DNA of 5,379 nucleotides, from contig JAJAZF010000266.1 of assembly GCA_026785875.1 (NCBI GenBank), positions 1 through 5,379 of the forward strand, in the 5' to 3' direction. A program made the translations under genes and the position numbers. A model generated the notes under the pieces. The model saw only the letters and a program-made list of their open reading frames with translations, did no database searches and was not told the DNA's origin. Below, in pieces: positions 1 through 5,110 of this stretch. Source of the stretch: Chamaesiphon sp. (GTDB lineage: Bacteria; Cyanobacteriota; Cyanobacteriia; Cyanobacteriales; Chamaesiphonaceae). Position 1 is the first letter of the stretch; each line of letters starts with the position of its first letter.

Positions 1-299
1 TCTTTAGGTCTGAGTCTCAATGTCTGCTCTAAGCTCTCCCTAGCTTCAGAATAGCGTCCCAGTTGGGTCAATGTTTTGCCGCGCTCGTCCCAAGATCGAT
101 CGTTGTTGGCATCCAGCGCGATCGACCGATCGTAGCAGATCAAAGCTTCCTGGTTTAGCCCTAACCTCGCCAAAGCTTGCCCCCGACTATGCCAAATATC
201 AGCATCGTCTGGCTGATAGTTGAGAGCTTTGTCGTAGCTATCGATCGCTTCTGCGTATTTACCCAGATGAGCGAGGGCGATCCCCTGATTGTACCAAGC
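1..299 (-). CDS. C-terminal-side TPR segment, partial at the left edge and in a shifted frame
   Basis: From codon 299-297 down to the window edge, the minus strand reads three more TPR units without a stop: AWYNQGIALAHLGKYAEAID, then DIWHSRGQALARLGLNQEA, then RSWDERGKTLTQLGRYSEA, ending in LRLRPK at the edge. Spacing is about 34 residues per unit and the style matches the upstream repeats. The segment is offset by one base from the middle fragment and has no start codon of its own in a TPR-like context, so it belongs to the same broken gene. Confidence 0.6.
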
Positions 300-807
300 A
301 AAATAATACTTTGCCTTTGTTATACCAAGCTGCTTGAAAGTCGGCGGCTAGATCGATCGCGTAGCGGTAGCAGCGCAGGGCATCTTGAAAACTTTTTTGC
401 TCGAAGTGAGCGACTCCTAAGTTATTCCAGGCTTGATAAAATTGCGAATCTAGTTCTGTTGCTTTTTGATAGGAATGGATCGCTGCGGTAATATTCCCCA
501 ACTGAAATAATACTTGACCTTGATTGTTCCAAGCAAATCGATCGCGAGGATCGATCTGCAAACTCCGTTCGTAACAAGCATAGGCGGCTTGAGTCTGACC
601 GATCTCAAATAACAACCAACCTTTATGTGATAGAGTCAGACGATCGTCGGGGTTGAGTTCTAATGCGCGATCGTATGCCACCAGCGCGGCATCATATTGT
701 TGAAGTTCAAATAGAGCGCGTCCCTTTTGAGACATCGCAAAATAGTCGCTAGGATTGATTTCTAGCGCACGATCGCAACTGGCAATCGTCTCCGCATATC
801 GTCCCAA
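259..807 (-). CDS. Middle fragment of the broken TPR protein
   Basis: This open frame continues from the codon after the TAA. TPR sequence is genuine from 807 down to 301: the remainder of repeat 3, then repeats 4-7 (such as FAMSQKGRALFELQQ and FAWNNQGQVLFQLGN) and the first ten residues of repeat 8 (AWYNKGKVLF). The final residues (CLVQSGDRPRSSG) are out-of-frame translation after the frameshift and end at TAA 259-261. The only start at its beginning is TTG at 807, which in sister repeats is an internal leucine codon, so independent translation is doubtful. It is best read as part of one disrupted gene. Confidence 0.55.
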   Translation of the reverse strand: MGRYAETIASCDRALEINPSDYFAMSQKGRALFELQQYDAALVAYDRALELNPDDRLTLSHKGWLLFEIGQTQAAYACYERSLQIDPRDRFAWNNQGQVLFQLGNITAAIHSYQKATELDSQFYQAWNNLGVAHFEQKSFQDALRCYRYAIDLAADFQAAWYNKGKVLFCLVQSGDRPRSSG

Positions 808-1110
808 TTAAAATAATACCCAGCCTTGGTTTGCCACAGCTTCCGCATCTCCAGGTTGGAGTTGAATCGCTTGGGTATAAGCTGCCACAGCTTCATTCCA
901 TCGCTCTAAGCCAACTAAAACCCACCCCAGATTTGTCCAAGCTTCCTGCTTGTGGGGTTGTAATTCGATCGTTTTGTTGTAGCAAGCTAAAGCAACATCC
1001 AGCTTACCTGCATTCCGATCCAAGTTTCCTTGCTGATACCAAGCTGCTGCGTCATCTGTAGCCACGGGAAAATCTGGGGGTTCGGACTCAGCTAGAAGAT
1101 CTTGTTTCAT
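808..1110 (-). CDS. N-terminal fragment of the broken TPR protein (100 residues)
   Basis: This is the only part of the TPR gene expressed without readthrough. It starts with ATG at 1110 (MKQDLLAESEP), has an acidic leader of about 20 residues, then two full TPR units (starting near AAAWYQQGN and EAWTNLGWV) and the first third of a third unit ending in NQGWVLF before TAA. A product ending inside helix A of a TPR would expose hydrophobic faces and may be unstable. Without the stop it would continue in the same frame as LGRYAETIASCDRALEINP, the expected rest of that repeat. Confidence 0.6.
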   Translation of the reverse strand: MKQDLLAESEPPDFPVATDDAAAWYQQGNLDRNAGKLDVALACYNKTIELQPHKQEAWTNLGWVLVGLERWNEAVAAYTQAIQLQPGDAEAVANQGWVLF

Positions 1111-1160
1111 TGTCTGATGTTCGGCGATGGCTGGCGAAAATGTCTTTGAATTAGGCGCGG

Positions 1161-1276
1161 AGCTAGTTGCTCATCTTCAACAAATCGCCGCGACTTTAGA
1201 CAAACGATCTAGAATCATTAGCCTCAAAACTTTGAATCGATCGCGGCTGAGAATCGCCGCCGCTGGGAATCGTCAA
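1161..1276 (+). pseudogene. Probable decayed inverted copy of the neighbouring small hypothetical gene
   Basis: The plus strand here resembles the coding strand of the minus-strand gene at 1277-1546. A 20-base stretch (1169-1188) is identical to the gene's sequence at 1455-1474, coding AHLQQIA in both. Weaker blocks follow in the same order: CAAACGATC-AGAAT, then GA-TCGATCG, then GAATC. Across frames one reads VAHLQQIA, then NDLESLASKL, then a stop, then IDRG and a second stop, against AAHLQQIA, NDREFSYLESQL and VDRLAES in the intact gene. Gaps of roughly 15-30 bases and frame changes are needed, which fits decay. The common CGATCG core inflates the later blocks, so only the first is firm. 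Confidence 0.45.
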
Positions 1277-1474
1277 TTAAGCCTGAATCTCCCATGGATT
1301 GTAGCGATTGGCATAATAGCTGAGGAGGCGATCCAATAAGAGCCGTTCTGATTCTGCCAGTCGATCGACTCCAGTAATCTCTAGACCGCCTAACTGACTC
1401 TCAAGATAGCTAAATTCTCGATCGTTTGATGTTACAAAGGCTACTTGTAGCCCCGCGATTTGTTGAAGATGAGC
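1169..1474. repeat. 20-base perfect inverted repeat (arms 1169-1188 and 1455-1474)
   Basis: GCTCATCTTCAACAAATCGC occurs on the plus strand at 1169-1188 and on the minus strand at 1474-1455, 266 bases apart. The right arm is inside the small hypothetical gene; the left arm is in the spacer next to the TPR gene. Similarity fades outward, and the arms are too far apart for a local hairpin. The simplest reading is a tail-to-tail duplication in which one copy has decayed. Confidence 0.8.
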
Positions 1475-1546
1475 AGCTACCTCGCGGTATACAGCTAGGG
1501 GCATCTGGTAGTTACAGATGATAAATTTTGGGGTGAGCGGAATCAT
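1277..1546 (-). CDS. Small conserved-looking hypothetical protein (about 89 residues)
   Basis: I do not recognise a named domain. The protein begins MIPLTPKFIICNYQMPLAVY, continues with REVAAHLQQIAGLQVAFV and ends RLLSYYANRYNPWEIQA. It is soluble-looking, with no signal peptide or membrane segment. The alternation of a short strand (KFIICNY), a helix (VYREVAAHLQQIA), a strand (LQVAFV), a central strand (LGGLEITGV) and a closing helix (ESERLLLDRLLSYYANRY) suggests a small alpha/beta fold. It resembles, from memory, a family of short cyanobacterial hypothetical proteins with a P-LAVYREVAAHL core; I cannot verify this. I chose ATG at 1546; the frame is open to a TTG at 1594, but the residues gained are unconvincing and neither start has a clear Shine-Dalgarno. 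It lies between the TPR gene and the aminotransferase, with its own spacers. Confidence 0.6.
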   Translation of the reverse strand: MIPLTPKFIICNYQMPLAVYREVAAHLQQIAGLQVAFVTSNDREFSYLESQLGGLEITGVDRLAESERLLLDRLLSYYANRYNPWEIQA

Positions 1547-1611
1547 CGGGATGAGCTGGTGTGTGACGAAACTGGATACAGGGTTTAGAGCCAACGCCTT
1601 TAAGTGCGATA

Positions 1612-1648
1612 GTTGTCGATCCGGAGTTTGAATCGCTGGATCGACAAC
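1612..1648 (-). terminator. 11-base-pair hairpin, possible terminator for the aminotransferase gene
   Basis: GTTGTCGATCC (1612-1622) and GGATCGACAAC (1638-1648) are exact reverse complements around a 15-base loop. It lies about 50 bases beyond the aminotransferase stop and about 65 bases before the small hypothetical gene. No T-run follows on the minus strand, so Rho-independent termination is only suggested; it may instead protect an RNA end or be a dispersed palindrome. Confidence 0.4.
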
Positions 1649-1654
1649 GAACTT

Positions 1655-1681
1655 ATTACTGATTACTGATTACTGATTACT
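1655..1681. repeat. Heptanucleotide tandem repeat (ATTACTG, nearly four copies)
   Basis: ATTACTG is repeated three times (1655-1675) and followed by ATTACT, just downstream of the aminotransferase stop. Short tandem heptamers in spacers are well known in cyanobacteria (STRR sequences). It probably varies in copy number through replication slippage and has no evident coding role. Confidence 0.85.
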
Positions 1682-1698
1682 TAATCAAGCTCGCCTGC

Positions 1699-2847
1699 TT
1701 ACTTCATCAAAACCTGTGCCGCCGCTGCTACACCAGCACCAGGTGTAAACCCAGTATGTCCGAGTTCGACTAGAGTGCCCTCTAATGCGGCGATGGCAGT
1801 GAGAATATCGCGATCTGCGACGAAGCCTAAATGACCGATTCTAAAGATCTTACCCTTGAGATGATCCTGACCGCCAGCGAGGACGATATCAAACTTCTTC
1901 TTCATCACACTCCGAATCTGTTCCGCATCCACAGTTGTGGGTGCAACTGCCGTAATCGCTGGACTACCGTGTCCTTCAGGTGCATATAGGGGTAAACCCA
2001 TCGCTGTAGCTGCGGCGCGGGTGGCGGACATGTGTCGCTGGTGACGAGCAAAAATATTTTCTAGCCCTTCTGCCTTCATCATCTTTAACGCAACTTGGAG
2101 CGCAAAAATCAGGTTGACTGGGGGTGTAAATGGGGTGGTATTTTTGGCTGCGTCTTTGCTATATTTGCCCAAGTCCATGTAGTAGCGGGGTAATTTAGCC
2201 ACTTTATAAGCAGACCATGCTTTGGGGCTGACGGTCACGAAACCCAAACCAGGCGGGAGCATGAAGCCTTTTTGTGAGCCAGAGCAAACCACATCTAAAC
2301 TCCACTCATCGATGGGCACATTTACCGCTCCGAGGCTGGTGACTGCATCAACGATAATTAGCGCGCCGTGGGCTTTGATATGTTTGGCGATCGTTTCTAG
2401 GTCATTGATCACCCCAGTAGAAGTCTCGCTATGAGTGACGATGACACCTTTGATGGCTTTGGCAGTATCGGCATCCAGAGCCGACTTGACAGCATCAGGA
2501 TCGATCGGTTGTCCCCAAGGTGCGGTGACTTCCTGGACATCTAGCGCGAATGCTTTGGCAACTTCCGCCCAACGTTCGCCAAATTTCCCATTGTGAACGA
2601 CCAAAACTCGATCGCCAGGGCTGAAAAAGTTAATCATCCCTGCTTCCATTGCCCCAGTGCCTGAGACTGTCAGCATCAACACATCATTTTGGGTTTGGTG
2701 TAACCACTTGAGATTGGCAGTGACATCTTCCATAATCTGGCTGAACTCACCACTGCGGTGCCCGATGGGGTGCTTGGCTAGAGCCAATAACACGTTTTCC
2801 GGTACTGGCGTGGGGCCAGGAATCATTAACATTAATTTGTTTTCCAC
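1699..2847 (-). CDS. Alanine/serine-glyoxylate aminotransferase (class V, PLP-dependent)
   Basis: This is a class V aminotransferase that makes glycine from glyoxylate using alanine or serine as donor, a step in photorespiratory glycolate recovery; it acts in the cytosol as a homodimer. Counted from GTG at 2847 (382 residues, usual for the family), it starts MENKLMLMIPGPTPVPENVL. GTGAME (about 63-68) binds the cofactor phosphate, VDAVTSLG (about 166-173) carries the Asp that contacts the PLP ring nitrogen, SGSQKGF (about 189-195) carries the Schiff-base Lys193, and RIGHLG (about 336-341) carries the substrate-carboxylate Arg. GTG is preferred because M-x-x-KLMLMIPGPTP is the family's usual N-terminus and GGA lies 9 bases upstream; the frame is open to a TTG at 2865. 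Homologues are often labelled soluble hydrogenase 42-kDa subunit, a historical misnomer: no hydrogenase features are present. Donor preference cannot be read from the sequence. Confidence 0.93.
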   Translation of the reverse strand: MENKLMLMIPGPTPVPENVLLALAKHPIGHRSGEFSQIMEDVTANLKWLHQTQNDVLMLTVSGTGAMEAGMINFFSPGDRVLVVHNGKFGERWAEVAKAFALDVQEVTAPWGQPIDPDAVKSALDADTAKAIKGVIVTHSETSTGVINDLETIAKHIKAHGALIIVDAVTSLGAVNVPIDEWSLDVVCSGSQKGFMLPPGLGFVTVSPKAWSAYKVAKLPRYYMDLGKYSKDAAKNTTPFTPPVNLIFALQVALKMMKAEGLENIFARHQRHMSATRAAATAMGLPLYAPEGHGSPAITAVAPTTVDAEQIRSVMKKKFDIVLAGGQDHLKGKIFRIGHLGFVADRDILTAIAALEGTLVELGHTGFTPGAGVAAAAQVLMK

Positions 2848-2877
2848 AATCTTTATTCCGTTCAAATAATAGTTAAA

Positions 2878-2911
2878 TTTACAATCTAGACCTGAGGTAC
2901 TCTCAACTAGA
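2878..2911 (-). promoter_or_regulatory. Candidate aminotransferase promoter overlapping a dyad
   Basis: On the minus strand TTGAGA (2906-2901) and TGTAAA (2883-2878) are separated by 17 bases, a passable -35/-10 pair about 30 bases before the GTG start. The -35 lies inside an imperfect dyad, TCTAG-acc-TGAG-gtact-CTCA-a-CTAGA (2885-2911). A repressor bound there would block polymerase. Both calls rest on pattern only; I see no NtcA-type GTA-N8-TAC site. Confidence 0.35.
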
Positions 2912-3417
2912 CACCGCCTGAATTAATTTGGAGAATGTTAATTTTAGCTCAAGACCAGGTACTGGGGATAGGGGGCACGACAGTCTGTATCACTACTAAA
3001 TATCGAACCTGCCCTCATTTCCTCGTTCCAGGTGGTTGAGAGCAGCTAGAATCATTGTTGTCATCACAGTTGCTACTATAGCCAATTTCCATCACTCACA
3101 ACCAGCGACGATTCTGAATTAAACTACCCAAATCCGTGGGATCGGCTAAGACTATGGGCACAATGGTAGAAGGTAACTATCTGGGTGTTGACTCGACAGG
3201 CTCGATCGTAAATGTATCGATTTTTACCATTTATTGCTGGGCTTGAGGATCGATTAGGCATTGAGTTGATAGCGATCGTTGCTATACTCAATCTCATGGT
3301 TGAACCTAGCAAATTATCTCCATTCAAAACGATCGCCCAAGATAGGGTCTGTTTTGAGGATATTATGTCATCATGTTAATGGTATCTATTAGTAACCTTT
3401 AATTACAAAAAAATGTT
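2912..3417. other. Long spacer between divergent genes, no convincing gene
   Basis: This stretch separates the aminotransferase (minus) from the KGK gene (plus). It has only short open frames: one of 34 codons from ATG at 2936 on plus, and one of 67 codons on minus at 3124-3327. Neither has a recognisable motif, a ribosome site or codon regularity. It contains the hairpin at 3260-3292. The 12-mer TAAATATCGAAC at 2997-3008 recurs at 3877-3888, beyond the KGK gene. No tRNA cloverleaf or riboswitch core was seen. Confidence 0.6.
3260..3292. other. 12-base-pair hairpin in the spacer before the KGK gene
   Basis: ATTGAGT (3260-3266) pairs with ACTCAAT (3286-3292) and ATAGC (3269-3273) with GCTAT (3281-3285), leaving a two-base bulge (TG) and a 7-base loop, GATCGTT. 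All 12 pairs are Watson-Crick. It ends 125 bases before the KGK start. It could be an mRNA leader element, a terminator-like fold, an operator dyad or a remnant of a repeat; no T-run follows. Confidence 0.45.
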
Positions 3418-3846
3418 ATGACAAATAATCTTATTCCCTATGATTGTGGTGACGACGATGTAATTGCCTTTGGAGATGCGATGTTTCGTTCTGGGAAGCT
3501 AAAAAAAGCAATCGGGCAATCTTTTGATGGCTCAGTTGGTAGGGCAATCGACCAGAAACTACGTCAGCATGGTTTGGAGATTCCAATTCGGATGATTGGT
3601 TCGACAAGATTGGCTAACGAGCATTGTCAATGGTTTGATGAAGGTATTAATTGTGAAATTCTCGATTTAGCTACCCGTCGCTGGTGTAAAGGTAAAGTTC
3701 GGGTACAAGTTTCAGTTGAGTTCTTAGTAGAAGATACAGAAGAAAAAAAGTTATTACCTGGCGATCTCCAACTGGAAGAGCCAGCTCCTGATGAGTACGT
3801 TAACAGTGAATATGTACTCACAGGTATTCATCAAAATGGTCTATAA
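3418..3846 (+). CDS. KGK-domain family protein, function unknown
   Basis: The 142-residue product fits the KGK domain family (Pfam KGK), found mainly in cyanobacteria, named for its most conserved motif and of unknown function. The N-terminal block GDDDVIAFGDAMFRSGKLKK (11-30) and the core RRWCKGKVRVQVSVEFLVED (about 87-106) match the family pattern; KGK itself is at 91-93, within a predicted amphipathic strand. After that come a charged segment (EDTEEKK) and an acidic proline-containing tail (LQLEEPAPDEY). Length is normal for a one-domain member. It has no signal peptide or membrane helix, so it is probably cytosolic. The start is ATG at 3418 after an A-rich leader with no clear Shine-Dalgarno. 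It is the only plus-strand gene here, monocistronic, with its own terminator about 55 bases downstream. The family identity is likely; the molecular role is unknown. Confidence 0.85.
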   Translation: MTNNLIPYDCGDDDVIAFGDAMFRSGKLKKAIGQSFDGSVGRAIDQKLRQHGLEIPIRMIGSTRLANEHCQWFDEGINCEILDLATRRWCKGKVRVQVSVEFLVEDTEEKKLLPGDLQLEEPAPDEYVNSEYVLTGIHQNGL

Positions 3847-3901
3847 AAATTATTACTTTAGATCGATCGACATCATTAAATATCGAACGCTTCAGGACAT
3901 T

Positions 3902-3940
3902 GACACCCAAATCCCGTTCTGAGGTTGGGTGTCTATCTTT
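3902..3940 (+). terminator. Rho-independent-type terminator of the KGK gene
   Basis: GACACCCAA (3902-3910) and TTGGGTGTC (3925-3933) form a perfect 9-base-pair stem with a 14-base loop, followed by the T-rich TATCTTT. It lies about 55 bases after the KGK stop codon on the same strand, the expected place for a terminator. Confidence 0.75.
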
Positions 3941-4044
3941 GAAAGCAGATGTTGAAGTTAGGTGCGACGATAGTTAAGTACGTTACCAGATAAATTAAGC
4001 TGATTTATTAAATCTAAATTCTCATATTTTTTTAGATAATAATT

Positions 4045-4165
4045 GATAATTGATAGCTAGGCGGTTTCCCCGCCCAGCAATTGATAGCACAGCATTGGTT
4101 ACAAAGCCCAGAAGGGTGATAATTGGGTTGTTCTGCTGCGGATTTCAACCCCTGTTCTTTGTTAA
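4045..4165 (+). repeat. Left copy of the structured repeat bracketing cobM
   Basis: Three blocks match, in order, the reverse complement of the sequence at 5111-5197: 4045-4064 (18 of 20 bases), ACAAAGCCCA at 4101-4110 (10 of 10), and 4119-4165 (43 of 47). The last block contains ATAATTGGGTTGT, GGATTTCAACCCCT and TTCTTTGTTAA. About 36 bases between the first two blocks (4065-4100) are replaced by only 3 in the right copy, so this copy carries an insertion or the other a deletion. The inner end lies 9 bases beyond the cobM stop. ACAA-AG-CCCA can still pair with TGGG-TTGT. Confidence 0.8.
4048..4088. repeat. GC-rich hairpin flanked by AATTGATAGC direct repeats
   Basis: AATTGATAGC at 4048-4057 recurs at 4079-4088. 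Between them GGCGG (4060-4064) pairs with CCGCC (4070-4074), and GCT/AGC extend the stem past one mismatch. Another AATTGATA lies at 4041-4048. A hairpin between short direct repeats could be a small insertion with a duplicated target, a slippage product, or an end-type hairpin of an IS200/IS605-like element; no transposase is present. Confidence 0.55.
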
Positions 4166-4174
4166 CTAATTTCA

Positions 4175-4951
4175 CTACATTGTAGAGGATCGAAATATAT
4201 GTTGGTGTTGGGGGTGATATAGTTGCGATCTCGTCTGACTACCCTTACCATGAATTTCCGCCAAAGCTGGACTGATAATATACATTGTCGTCCGTACTAG
4301 ATTTTTCTGGGTGGTGACTAGTGCCATCTCAGTCAGGGGTACTACCCAGATTTGCTCGTCCTCCCACCCTACTCGAAAACAGATTGCTACAGGTGTTTCG
4401 GGCGGGTAATGCTGGAGTAATTTCGCTTGAGCTGTCTCGACATGACGAGCGGCTAAATAGAGGCACAGGCTAGATCTATGGGCTGCTAAACTAGCTAAAT
4501 CTTCCGCTATGGGTACGGCTGAAGCTCTACCTGTCGGACGAGTCAAAATGATTGTTTGAACAACATCAGGAACGGTAAGTTCGACTTGGAGTCTAGCAGC
4601 AGCAGCTTGGAAAGCACCAATCCCTGGCACTAATTCGACAGCAATACTCTCCGCTCTGAGGGCGTGAATTTGTTCGGTGATAGCACTATAAAGGGTTAAA
4701 TCGCCTGAGTGCAATCGAGCGACAATTAGACCAGATCGCACTCGATCGACGATCTCTGCTACAATCTGTTCGAGAGTTTGATGACTGGTTTTGATAATTT
4801 CCGCACCTGGGCGGGTATCGTGTAAGATCCGATCGGGAATTAGGGAATCAGCATAAAAAATCGCATCAGCAGTCGCGATGATTTTTTGTGCTTTAACAGT
4901 TAATAAATCGGGATCTCCAGGGCCGACACCGATAATATATACCTGGGGCAT
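4175..4951 (-). CDS. cobM: Precorrin-4 C11-methyltransferase
   Basis: CobM/CbiF transfers a methyl group from S-adenosylmethionine to C11 of precorrin-4 (or its cobalt form) in corrin-ring synthesis, in the cytosol. Counted from ATG at 4951 (258 residues, normal length), the N-terminal domain opens with VYIIGVGPGDPDLLTVKA, the tetrapyrrole-methylase glycine-rich loop (8-14). RLHSGDLTLY (79-88) forms part of the SAM site, VPGIGAF lies at 108-114, and ELTVPDVVQTIILTR (124-138) is the stretch that marks CobM among its paralogues. TTMYIISPAL and the closing SQLYHPQHQHIFR match the family C-terminus, so the gene looks intact. The frame opens at a TTG (4972), but ATG at 4951 directly precedes the conserved strand. 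In the SAM loop the usual GDP is GDL here. No other cobalamin genes adjoin it, and structured repeats lie on both sides. Confidence 0.92.
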   Translation of the reverse strand: MPQVYIIGVGPGDPDLLTVKAQKIIATADAIFYADSLIPDRILHDTRPGAEIIKTSHQTLEQIVAEIVDRVRSGLIVARLHSGDLTLYSAITEQIHALRAESIAVELVPGIGAFQAAAARLQVELTVPDVVQTIILTRPTGRASAVPIAEDLASLAAHRSSLCLYLAARHVETAQAKLLQHYPPETPVAICFRVGWEDEQIWVVPLTEMALVTTQKNLVRTTMYIISPALAEIHGKGSQTRSQLYHPQHQHIFRSSTM

Positions 4952-4996
4952 GGATATTTGATTTTCAGTCAATTTAATTTTTTAGTTATTTTATTT

Positions 4997-5002
4997 ATTA
5001 TA
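4997..5002 (-). promoter_or_regulatory. Candidate -10 box of the cobM promoter
   Basis: TATAAT, a perfect sigma-70 -10 hexamer, reads on the minus strand from 5002 to 4997, about 46 bases before the cobM ATG. The best -35 (CTTAAA at 5024-5019, 16-base spacer) is poor, matching only half the consensus, which would fit a promoter needing an activator. The whole leader is very AT-rich, so a chance match is possible. Confidence 0.4.
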
Positions 5003-5027
5003 AAACCCGATCTTAATCTTTAAGCTG

Positions 5028-5090
5028 TTGGCATTCAAATTAGGATGCCAATCGTCAAAGTAAATATAATTCATAATATTTTTATGCCAA
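5028..5090. promoter_or_regulatory. TTGGCAT-N10-ATGCCAA dyad plus a third half-site upstream of cobM
   Basis: TTGGCAT (5028-5034) and ATGCCAA (5045-5051) form a perfect inverted repeat with a 10-base centre, and ATGCCAA recurs at 5084-5090. The dyad centre is about 40 bases upstream of the TATAAT centre, a usual distance for an activator. The arrangement suits a dimeric regulator with an accessory site. I cannot name the regulator; the pattern is not NtcA or a B12 riboswitch. Confidence 0.45.
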
Positions 5091-5106
5091 CCGTGACAAG
5101 TAAATA
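5045..5106. repeat. Imperfect direct repeat (5045-5066 and 5084-5106)
   Basis: ATGCCAATCGTCAAAGTAAATA and ATGCCAACCGTGACAAGTAAATA-type units are about 39 bases apart, differing by one substitution and small indels. They contain the ATGCCAA half-sites, so the duplication extends beyond the heptamer by some 15 bases. It may be a duplicated regulator site or a local tandem duplication. Confidence 0.55.
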
Positions 5107-5110
5107 GACT

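Larger units (their letters stand above)
1..1110 (-). pseudogene. TPR-repeat protein gene, disrupted by a stop and a frameshift, running off the left edge
   Basis: Read on the minus strand from ATG at 1110, the sequence encodes at least ten TPR units of about 34 residues with typical positions (AW.N.G, A...Y..A, L.P). Two lesions break it. First, TAA at 808-810 falls inside repeat 3, where sister repeats read VLFQLG. Second, at 300-303 repeat 8 stops after AWYNKGKVLF and the next repeat (AWYNQGIALAHLG) begins at once, one base out of frame. Both sides of each lesion remain good TPR sequence, so this was one gene until recently, or the lesions are sequence errors. TPR arrays are helical scaffolds for protein-protein contacts; no catalytic domain or signal peptide is visible, and the C-terminus lies outside the window. 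No strong Shine-Dalgarno precedes the ATG. The partner and function cannot be inferred. Confidence 0.85.

Noticed and set aside
177..491. 104-codon plus-strand open frame within the TPR gene
   Set aside because: Antisense shadow of clear TPR coding sequence.
1127..1339. 70-codon plus-strand open frame
   Set aside because: It overlaps the end of the small hypothetical gene, and its coding-like part is better explained as a decayed inverted copy of that gene.
1699..2847. Hydrogenase small subunit, a label often given to homologues
   Set aside because: PLP lysine, Asp and Arg motifs define a class V aminotransferase; no metal-cluster cysteines are present.
2848..2865. TTG start extending the aminotransferase by six residues
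   Set aside because: GTG at 2847 gives the family's usual N-terminus and has a GGA at suitable spacing.
2936..3040. 34-codon plus-strand open frame starting MLILAQDQVLGIGG
   Set aside because: Too short, no ribosome site, no homology recognised.
3124..3327. 67-codon minus-strand open frame in the KGK upstream spacer
   Set aside because: No recognisable motif, no ribosome site, and it spans the 3260-3292 hairpin; length is within chance expectation.
4952..4972. TTG start extending CobM by seven residues
   Set aside because: The added residues are not conserved-looking and ATG at 4951 directly precedes the first conserved strand.
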